A stretch of 7,058 nt of DNA, from assembly GCA_964579675.1 (NCBI GenBank), contig CAZOIA010000259.1, forward strand, positions 1 through 7,058. Direction: 5' to 3'. The DNA is from CAZOIA01 sp964579675 (lineage in GTDB: Bacteria > Planctomycetota > Phycisphaerae > UBA1845 > PWPN01). Positions 1 to 5,576 of the stretch are shown in pieces. The notes under the pieces were generated by a model. It had not been told where the DNA came from, made no database searches, and saw nothing but the letters and a program-made list of their open reading frames with translations. Positions within the stretch are counted from its first letter, which is position 1; each line of letters begins with the position of its first letter. The position numbers were made by a program, and so were the translations under genes.

Positions 1-3000
1 GCGGCAAAGTCGGATTGGTCCACGTCGCCGTCCTCGTCCGCGTCAGCAAACGGATCGGGACACCCAGCAACGCAGCCTTCGCCGTCCCAGAACGGGCTTC
101 CGGCAACGCCCAGGCTGAGGGCCCGGACGTAGTCGAACTCGAAGTCCCATCCCCGGTCGAAGGTCGACCTGAATGATGTGCCTGCGGTTGTGTTGTCGCC
201 CAGACGAACGCACAGCTTACGGTTTTCTGTGCTCGTGGTCCGGAAGCTGTACGTCTCTCCCGCGGGTCCAACGACGCTACCGTCGCTGCCGCCGAACAGC
301 AACAGCTCTCCGTCCAGCCAGAGTTTCCAGTACGCCGCGTCCGTGCCGCTGTCGTAACAGACCGCCGCCGTCCACTGGTGGTACTCGTTGGCGATGGGGG
401 TATCCAACAGCAACTCATCGATGTTCCCGTAGTGGTTACCATCATTATTCTTGATCCTTACCCGGGTTCCGTTCGCAAGGCGGATGTAGCAGTGGTAACA
501 GTTCACATCGCCGGTGTACGGTCCGGGCACGCTCGGGGCCATGATCTGGATCGCCCCCCGGCTAGGTGTGTAGTGGGCCACCTTCACGCGCCACGCGACG
601 ACCATACCCTTGGCCGGATCGTAGCTCTCGTCAAACGGCAAATGGCCATCGAACCCAATGTAACCATGATAGTAGGAGCCCTGCGGATCATAGAACTTGG
701 CCGTGGTGGGCGTGCCCTCGATGCTTCCCTGGGTCAAGTAATCAGTAACGCGGCCAGGCACCTCTCCACCGTAGTCTGTCACGTCGAACTTGTTGCCTGT
801 TACCACCCTCGGATCGCACGGCTCGAACGGACTCTCGGCCGCGACGTCCTTATTCGTAAACTCGACGAACGGCGCGTCAAACTGCTCAAGAACGATCGAT
901 GCATCCAACACCGAAAGCACCACGTCTCGCTCGTGCTCGACGACCGGAGTGCAACTGTCGGTGAACCTCAGCGTGCAGGTATGGACCCCCACCGCAAGCC
1001 CCGCCGGATCGATCGTGGCGGTCACCGCGTCGGTCTGCTGGTAATCCAGGGGGCCACCCCCGGCCTTGTCCAGCGACAACCACGGGCAGTCCACGACCTC
1101 CACCACAGTGTAGCTCAGACCGTCCTGGCCCGCGTTCCTTACCGTGAACACCGCGTCCGGCACCGGAGACGCCGAGCCTTTGATCCAAGACCGGGCGAGC
1201 TGTGTACTCGGCGATACCTCGGCCTGACAGCCAACGATGGTCACGTCCATCCGGCGAATGTGCGTGTTCGCCGGGTCGCAGGTATCGACGAACGCAATGT
1301 AGGCCGTGTAGGTGTCGGGGATCATATCCGTGGGGTCCACCATCACCGTGACCGGGTCGCTCTGGCCGCTGGCCAAGGGGCCGCCGCCCTCCTTGTCCAG
1401 CGACAGCCACGGGTAGTCCTGGGCGTCGCCGTCAGCGTCGCTTTCCTGGACCGTGTAGCTCACCCCACCCGCCCCCGTGTGGGTGAACGTGTAAACGATC
1501 GGATCGGCCGTGCCGACTTTCGGCACGGTGAAGGCCTGCGTGTCCTCCGGCGCCACGAAGCCGCACGGCAGCCCGTACAGCCGAATGTCGTCGATGAACA
1601 GCGGCTCGAGGTTGAAGACGAAATTGACGGCAAACAACCCGTTCAAGTTCTCGAGCTCATAGGTGCCGGGGTTCTCCCACCATCTATGACCGATAACCAG
1701 CTCCATGTTCTTGAACTCATCCAAAGTGAACCTGACTCGGTTCCACTTCCACGGGTCGAATTGGTTGCTGCCCTCACTCGTGAGCCGCTTGCTGCGCAGG
1801 CGGGCCCAGTGCCAGGGATCTCCGGGCGCCCTGATGTAGAAATCAACCCAGACATCCGACTGGATGGCCGAGGTGCGGCTGAGGTTGAACTCGATGGCCA
1901 TCACATCGTCGGTCAGGCCTAGGTCCAACTTCACCCCGTTGACCAGCCACATGCCGTAGCCGCCCGGGTTCACCACGCGCAGGGCCCCGCCCTCGGTCGG
2001 GTTAACACCGCCCCACGGCCAATCCGCCGGATCGCGACCCATGAGGTTGACAAACACCGGCGGCGCGCCGTAGGTGTCCTGCTGGGTGATATCCCCCGCC
2101 GACGCTTCGTCACAAGCAGGATCAGGATCCAAAGGATGGCAGTTGCAGTTCCAGTTCTCCGCATCACCGGTGGTATCGAAGGACCAGCGATACAGCTCGG
2201 TCAGCGGCGGCTGCTCAGGAACGTCGGCGGAGAAATTGACGTAATCGAACTCGAACGCCCACACCTTCCTCTCGTTCCTCATCTCACCCAGCCCGATTTT
2301 AGCGTCGCCCCTGGGGACCTTCTCGGGCTCGTAGGAGCTCTTCTTCTCGACCGCCGTGCGAAAGCTGTAGTGGTGGCCGTTGAACCACGGTGAGCCGTTG
2401 TCGCCGGAGAAGAACAATTGCTCACCGTCCAGGTACAGATCCCAGTACGCCCAGTGCTTCGGCCCGTCGCCGTAATCGGCGTATTCGCCGTACGTCACCT
2501 TCACCGTCCAACTGTGCCACTCGCTACCGAGGGGCCTGCTCAGCGAGCCGACCCATTTGACATCCGTAGTGCCGCCATCCAGCGGTCTGATCTGCGCGCC
2601 CTGGTTCCGCACCCTGATGTAGGCAGTGAACATCCCATAGACGGTGGGGTAGCTGATCTGAATGGGGCCCCCGCCGGCCTCATAGCCGGAGATGCATCTC
2701 AGCTTGAAGTCGACCTGCAGGGTAGTATCCTGCAGACCCTTGTACACCCACTCCGCCGGCAACGCGGCCGAAAAACGGGCCCGGGCGTTGTTGGCCGTGT
2801 CGGTGCGGAGGAAGTAGGCGGTGGTTGGGGTACCCCCAATATCGCCCTGCGTGAGCCAGCCCGGAGCCGCGTTGCCCGTGGCTCCGTCGTATGTCACCGT
2901 CCAATCGCTGGCGGGCGTGTGACCTGTAGACGAGCTGACCGGGCTGGTCGCATCCGCATCCGTGCCCGACCAGCTTGTGAAGTCCGACTCAAAACTCATG

Positions 3001-3074
3001 AGCTCCGCGTGAGCCGGCCCTGCCATGACGAGGCCTACCGCCGCCATGCACAATCCGAACGCCGAACCCTTCAT
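1..3074 (-). CDS. Large secreted multidomain protein (two LamG-like domains, two BACON-like repeats, dockerin-like loop), partial at C-terminus
   Basis: One uninterrupted frame runs from an ATG at 3074 off the left edge (1024 full codons, no stop). The start follows AGGAGGG at 3088-3082 with a 7-nt gap. Residues 1-23 form a signal peptide ending AHA. A ConA/LamG-like domain (about 25-280) holds AYWDLYLDGE near 208 and ends FEFDYV; a second copy (about 725-985) repeats LTQG, GTPTTA, AYW, LDGE, SFRT and FEFDYV. Between them are a domain ending IDDIRLYGLP (about 290-500), related to the right-edge protein, and two BACON-like repeats, each with PWLSLDK (WLSLDK at 556-561 and 665-670). Residues 1011-1022 form a DxDxDGxxDxxD loop like a type I dockerin or EF-hand. 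A role in extracellular carbohydrate binding or adhesion is inferred from the folds; no catalytic motif is visible. The real C-terminus, possibly with a sorting tail, is outside the window. Confidence 0.9.
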   Translation of the reverse strand, partial: MKGSAFGLCMAAVGLVMAGPAHAELMSFESDFTSWSGTDADATSPVSSSTGHTPASDWTVTYDGATGNAAPGWLTQGDIGGTPTTAYFLRTDTANNARARFSAALPAEWVYKGLQDTTLQVDFKLRCISGYEAGGGPIQISYPTVYGMFTAYIRVRNQGAQIRPLDGGTTDVKWVGSLSRPLGSEWHSWTVKVTYGEYADYGDGPKHWAYWDLYLDGEQLFFSGDNGSPWFNGHHYSFRTAVEKKSSYEPEKVPRGDAKIGLGEMRNERKVWAFEFDYVNFSADVPEQPPLTELYRWSFDTTGDAENWNCNCHPLDPDPACDEASAGDITQQDTYGAPPVFVNLMGRDPADWPWGGVNPTEGGALRVVNPGGYGMWLVNGVKLDLGLTDDVMAIEFNLSRTSAIQSDVWVDFYIRAPGDPWHWARLRSKRLTSEGSNQFDPWKWNRVRFTLDEFKNMELVIGHRWWENPGTYELENLNGLFAVNFVFNLEPLFIDDIRLYGLPCGFVAPEDTQAFTVPKVGTADPIVYTFTHTGAGGVSYTVQESDADGDAQDYPWLSLDKEGGGPLASGQSDPVTVMVDPTDMIPDTYTAYIAFVDTCDPANTHIRRMDVTIVGCQAEVSPSTQLARSWIKGSASPVPDAVFTVRNAGQDGLSYTVVEVVDCPWLSLDKAGGGPLDYQQTDAVTATIDPAGLAVGVHTCTLRFTDSCTPVVEHERDVVLSVLDASIVLEQFDAPFVEFTNKDVAAESPFEPCDPRVVTGNKFDVTDYGGEVPGRVTDYLTQGSIEGTPTTAKFYDPQGSYYHGYIGFDGHLPFDESYDPAKGMVVAWRVKVAHYTPSRGAIQIMAPSVPGPYTGDVNCYHCYIRLANGTRVRIKNNDGNHYGNIDELLLDTPIANEYHQWTAAVCYDSGTDAAYWKLWLDGELLLFGGSDGSVVGPAGETYSFRTTSTENRKLCVRLGDNTTAGTSFRSTFDRGWDFEFDYVRALSLGVAGSPFWDGEGCVAGCPDPFADADEDGDVDQSDFA
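3..41 (-). other. Dockerin-like / EF-hand calcium loop at the visible end of the large protein
   Basis: Residues 1011-1022 of the large minus-strand protein read DADEDGDVDQSD. Aspartates fall at loop positions 1, 3, 5, 9 and 12 and a glycine at 6, the calcium-binding loop pattern of type I dockerin and EF-hand repeats. Planctomycete secreted proteins often carry such a segment near their C-terminus. Only one loop is visible; a genuine dockerin would need a second loop just beyond the left edge. It may therefore be a lone calcium loop rather than a cohesin-binding module. Confidence 0.65.
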
Positions 3075-3081
3075 GGTGATT

Positions 3082-3088
3082 CCCTCCT
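3082..3088 (-). promoter_or_regulatory. Shine-Dalgarno site of the large secreted protein
   Basis: The minus strand reads AGGAGGG here, 7 nt before the ATG at 3074. This fixes the start of the signal peptide. The later in-frame ATGs (codons 10 and 17) would cut into that signal peptide. Confidence 0.8.
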
Positions 3089-3096
3089 CTCTCTAC

Positions 3097-3121
3097 GCAG
3101 ATACGTTTCTTACATATCTGC
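3097..3121 (-). promoter_or_regulatory. Inverted repeat in the leader of the large protein gene
   Basis: The arms gcagata (3097-3103) and tatctgc (3115-3121) are perfect 7-bp inverted repeats around an 11-nt AT-rich centre. They lie 22 bp upstream of the ATG and just ahead of the Shine-Dalgarno site. The repeat could be an operator half-site pair or a small leader hairpin. No convincing -35/-10 pair was found around it, so the role is open. Confidence 0.35.
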
Positions 3122-3576
3122 ATGCCTGCCACTTCACGACACAAACATTCTCACGACCTACATGCTGTTCCACGCTTCTGGCTCGCCAGGCGTAAGCTGG
3201 CCGGGACCAGAACCGATGACCTCTTCGTCGATCCGTTGATGCCGGTGAACGCCGCGACCGGCGCCGAATCGCCGACCGCCCCGACCCGGTACCATGGCGC
3301 CCTCGGGGCGTCTCGGCGGTTCCGTCAGGGATCCCAGGACCCAAGAATCCTTCTCCTCCCCCCGGGCGGACCATACGGGACCGCCAAGCATGAGCGGTCC
3401 ACTTTGACGCCAGGAGCCCCAGGGGTCATTACTCCTGTCCTGCAAGGCTCGCATGCACGTCACCGCCCCGTATAACCGGTTCCTCATGGTCGCCTTCCGG
3501 GGCCAGTATCCGAGGCCCTCCCGCTGGCGGTAGAAACATCGAGTCGAACGCTCGCGTTTCCGCGCCATCCGCCCGC
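3122..3576. other. Long intergenic stretch with no recognised gene
   Basis: This is most of the 553-bp gap between the DNRLRE-like gene and the large protein gene. A 136-codon minus-strand frame (3568-3158) has no recognisable Shine-Dalgarno site, a composition rich in Arg, Gly and Pro, and no motif I recognise, so I do not call it a gene. A 7-bp inverted repeat (ggaccgc at 3378-3384, gcggtcc at 3394-3400) could form a small hairpin. It is not followed by a T-run on the minus strand. A promoter for the large gene presumably lies here, but I cannot place it. Confidence 0.5.
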
Positions 3577-3604
3577 TGGCTTTGATTTCGCCTTCGCGCA
3601 GAGC
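3527..3604 (-). other. 3' flank of the DNRLRE-like gene: conserved block plus imperfect inverted repeat
   Basis: Bases 3577-3604 match 4448-4475 at 25 of 28 positions. Each block lies about 20 bp past the stop of a PEP-CTERM gene. Beyond it, gcgg and aaac (3527-3530, 3534-3537) can pair with gttt and ccgc (3556-3563), leaving a tag bulge. This sits where a strong hairpin lies downstream of copy A. It may be a 3'-end processing or termination signal, or simply shared ancestry of the gene ends. No T-run follows directly. Confidence 0.4.
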
Positions 3605-3627
3605 CTATTGCCCTCGCCCTCAGACTC

Positions 3628-4269
3628 TCAAGCACGACGCCGTCGGACCAGGAACACGCCCGCGCCCGCCATCAGCAGCAGGCTCGCCGGCTCGGGCACC
3701 CATTCGATACACGGAGCGTAGGCCGTGCCGCCCGTACCCTCCTTGTCCTCGAAGATCGGGCCGTCAGCACCCGGAGTACACTCCTGAAGACTGCGGACGC
3801 TCAAGGTCACCTTGTCACCCAGATTGGCGTTGTAAAAACTGGTGATGTCGAACGTGTACCACTGCGCCGTGTTGCCCACGTGGAACGAATTCACCACAAT
3901 GGTCCAGCTCTCGTGAGCCTGGCCTGAAGGGGCCGGCCCCGCCTCCTCGGTCCAGGCCTGGTAACCCGCCTCGCTATCGCTGATGCCACGGATCCGGACG
4001 TTGACATCGACGGGGTGTTGCGAGGACGTCCAGTAGTTGTACAGCTTGAGCGTGGCCGACGTGGCCGTGGTCGTGTCCAGCGGGAATTCGAGGTACGCGC
4101 GGTCGCTGGTCCCGTCACCTTTCGTGAACAGGCCAAACACGCTCGTAGCGTTGTACCGGCTGGTCCCCCGCCACGTCGCGTCGTCCTCGGGCAGAATAAC
4201 CGTGCCCAAGGCCGGCGTCACGGTCGCCGTGACGAGAGCTACACACAACCCATAACTGAGCTTTGACAT
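3628..4269 (-). CDS. DNRLRE-like PEP-CTERM sorting domain protein
   Basis: A complete 213-residue secreted protein. The ATG at 4269 follows a perfect AGGAGGT (4284-4278) with 8 nt between. Residues 1 to about 22 form a signal peptide ending near PALG. The body (about 23-190) has the pattern of DNRLRE-type beta-sandwich domains: AYLEFPLD, then SATLKLYNYW, then WYTFDITSFYN and KVTLSVRS. Such domains are found in cell-surface and carbohydrate-binding proteins. The tail starts at residue 192 with PEPASL, continues with a hydrophobic helix (LLLMAGAGVFLV) and ends RRRRA, the classic three-part PEP-CTERM signal. In known systems this tail is cut by an exosortase in the inner membrane; no exosortase gene is visible here. 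The DNRLRE assignment is by pattern, and the ligand is unknown. The gene lies 223 bp after copy A. Confidence 0.9.
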   Translation of the reverse strand: MSKLSYGLCVALVTATVTPALGTVILPEDDATWRGTSRYNATSVFGLFTKGDGTSDRAYLEFPLDTTTATSATLKLYNYWTSSQHPVDVNVRIRGISDSEAGYQAWTEEAGPAPSGQAHESWTIVVNSFHVGNTAQWYTFDITSFYNANLGDKVTLSVRSLQECTPGADGPIFEDKEGTGGTAYAPCIEWVPEPASLLLMAGAGVFLVRRRRA

Positions 4270-4277
4270 TAATCCTC

Positions 4278-4284
4278 ACCTCCT
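4278..4284 (-). promoter_or_regulatory. Shine-Dalgarno site of the DNRLRE-like gene
   Basis: The minus strand reads AGGAGGT, a full anti-16S match, 8 nt before the ATG at 4269. It follows a run of seven A residues on that strand, so the initiation region is probably unstructured. Confidence 0.85.
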
Positions 4285-4398
4285 TTTTTTATGCTTCAAC
4301 CATTACCCGATCATTTCGCCGATGCCATCGACCGTTGGATCCCGGTCTGCCCCCGCTTCGCCAAGAGCAGAAAAAACCAGTCGTCCAACGCACTGCTG

Positions 4399-4432
4399 GC
4401 GGAAACTCGAGGGCTCGCCCTCGAGTTTCCGC
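4399..4432 (-). terminator. 16-bp perfect hairpin downstream of copy A
   Basis: The arms gcggaaactcgagggc (4399-4414) and gccctcgagtttccgc (4417-4432) are perfect inverted repeats separated by only tc. In RNA the tip would open into a small loop, still leaving about 14 pairs. The hairpin starts 61 bp past the stop of copy A and ends about 130 bp before the next gene's start. A minus-strand T-run (4376-4371) comes only 22 nt later, so it is not a textbook intrinsic terminator. A transcript 3'-end stabiliser or a Rho-linked end would also fit. Confidence 0.55.
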
Positions 4433-4447
4433 GCGCGATGTGCTCCT

Positions 4448-4475
4448 TGGCTTTGACTTTGCCTTCGCGCTGAGC
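4448..4475 (-). repeat. Conserved 28-bp 3'-flank block (second copy near 3577-3604)
   Basis: This block differs from 3577-3604 at only three positions and sits 17 bp past the stop of copy A. On the minus strand it contains GCGAAGGC and TCAAAGCCA. It is absent downstream of copy B and of the right-edge gene, whose 3' flanks are of a different type. Confidence 0.55.
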
Positions 4476-4492
4476 GCATCCTTCTCCAGCCC

Positions 4493-5350
4493 TCAGGCGC
4501 GACGCCGTCGCAACAGGCCCAAGCCCGCACCCGCCAGCAGCAGCAGGCTCGCCGGCTCGGGGGTGATCAGGACTCTGTCAAAGGCAGCGCCTGCCTCCGC
4601 GGGCGTATAGCCAGAGATCAGCTTGGGGCCCTCCAGTTTGAACTGAGCAACGGTGCCGTTGAAAGCAGCATCCTTATGACCGATGTGCGAACCGACGTAC
4701 GTCATAGCTCCAGTATCCCTGTGCTCCCAGTACAGGTCATACGTCATCGTGGCCTCGGTGTAGTCAATCCGCCAATGGATCCAATCGAAGGCAGCATGGC
4801 CCTTCAGGCCGATGTCGATATTGCCAGGCAACAAGCCATTCATGACGTAGAGCATGTCCCGCTCGTTCATGCGGAACTCGTTGGCCCCCGGCTCATACTT
4901 CACGTGCAAGGCCCTCTTGCCATTGCTGTCCCGCAACAGGACTTGAAACTGGTTTTGCCACCTGTAATGTGGCTCCCCGAGCAGATTGACACAGAACTCG
5001 AGCCTCCAGTCACCAGTGAACGGATCCAAGTCGCGCTGAATGGCTTTCGTGCCCTCTTCGGCCAGCGAGCCCGCCAGCCCGTGCTGGTCAGGATCGCTCT
5101 GATGGCAAGGCGGCGCCGGATTGTGCGAGCAGCCACCTTCAAGCACCTGAAAGACACTGGAGCCGACCCACGGACCCGCCCAGCCGTTTACGGCTGAGCC
5201 CTGGCCCACCAGATTACCGAGTTGGTAATTAGGCGCAATCTCGCCCGGCTCCAGCGGGGTCGAATTGAACCCGCAATAAGCGTACGGGACTGCGTAAGCG
5301 GTGCTGGCCAAGCCCAGCACCAAAACCATACACAACAGTTTTCTGAACAT
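4493..5350 (-). CDS. ConA/LamG-like PEP-CTERM protein, copy A
   Basis: I choose the ATG at 5350 (285 residues). The AAGGAGG at 5363-5357 directly abuts the ATG two codons earlier (5356), which is too close, but lies 6 nt before 5350. Residues 1-20 are a signal peptide ending AYA. The body resembles the concanavalin A/LamG beta-sandwich of many planctomycete PEP-CTERM proteins: NGWAGPWVG, then DWRLEFCVNL, then QVLLRDSNGK, then WIHWRIDYTEATMTYDLYW, and FDRVLI just before the tail. Four cysteines in the mature part could form disulphides after export. The tail is PEPASL, a leucine/alanine/glycine helix and RRRRA, 22 residues in all. The protein is likely exported and processed by an exosortase encoded elsewhere. 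Ligand unknown; polysaccharide binding is only an inference from the fold. Apart from the tail it is identical to copy B. Confidence 0.92.
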   Translation of the reverse strand: MFRKLLCMVLVLGLASTAYAVPYAYCGFNSTPLEPGEIAPNYQLGNLVGQGSAVNGWAGPWVGSSVFQVLEGGCSHNPAPPCHQSDPDQHGLAGSLAEEGTKAIQRDLDPFTGDWRLEFCVNLLGEPHYRWQNQFQVLLRDSNGKRALHVKYEPGANEFRMNERDMLYVMNGLLPGNIDIGLKGHAAFDWIHWRIDYTEATMTYDLYWEHRDTGAMTYVGSHIGHKDAAFNGTVAQFKLEGPKLISGYTPAEAGAAFDRVLITPEPASLLLLAGAGLGLLRRRRA

Positions 5351-5356
5351 GCTCAT

Positions 5357-5363
5357 CCTCCTT
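5357..5363 (-). promoter_or_regulatory. Shine-Dalgarno site that decides the start of copy A
   Basis: AAGGAGG ends immediately before the upstream ATG (5356), leaving no spacer, but lies 6 nt before the second in-frame ATG (5350). The normal 5-9 nt spacing favours the second. The same site recurs at 6444-6450 for copy B. Confidence 0.75.
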
Positions 5364-5386
5364 TTCCTGTTCTGCTAAAAACTTCC

Positions 5387-5469
5387 TGCCCATCCATCTC
5401 ACCCTCCCGTCCCGGTTGTTTGACGGGCTGAAGCCCGCCAGCTCTGTCCCCGGGACGAAAGGATGGGCA
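5387..5469 (-). promoter_or_regulatory. 83-bp nested inverted repeat upstream of copy A
   Basis: Three stems nest inside one another: tgcccatcc / ggatgggca (5387-5395 with 5461-5469, 9 bp), cgtcccgg / ccgggacg (5408-5415 with 5450-5457, 8 bp) and cgggct / agcccg (5424-5429 with 5432-5437). On the minus strand the element ends 36 nt before the ATG at 5350. It is followed 5 nt later by a run of five T residues, then by the Shine-Dalgarno site. It could be a structured mRNA leader, a REP-like palindrome, or the 3' end of copy B's transcript. It does not match a riboswitch class I know. Confidence 0.55.
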
Positions 5470-5576
5470 CAGAATTCACCTGGGCCGACCGAAACTGGCC
5501 CGGCTCCCGTTCCGTTTCCCTCGCCAATAAGGGTGGTTCGACGGTACCGACATTAACCGGACCTTCTTCTCCAGCC

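Noticed and set aside
378..1922. 514-codon plus-strand open frame
   Set aside because: It is in codon register with the minus-strand large protein, where antisense stops arise only from rare TTA, CTA and TCA codons. It ends exactly at the antisense of a CTA codon. The minus frame has a signal peptide, domain repeats and a Shine-Dalgarno site; this one has arginine/valine-rich low-information sequence and no motif.
2418..3239. 273-codon plus-strand open frame spanning the large gene's start
   Set aside because: It lies antisense to the N-terminal LamG-like domain and crosses the leader region. No Shine-Dalgarno site or recognisable motif.
3158..3568. 136-codon minus-strand frame in the long gap
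   Set aside because: No clear Shine-Dalgarno site, Arg/Gly/Pro-rich composition, no family motif, and its start overlaps the conserved 3'-flank region of the upstream gene. It could be a decayed gene, but nothing supports this.
5387..5469. Classic intrinsic terminator or known riboswitch
   Set aside because: The T-run follows the outermost, long-range stem rather than a compact GC hairpin, and I recognise no riboswitch consensus, so I kept it as an unassigned nested inverted repeat.
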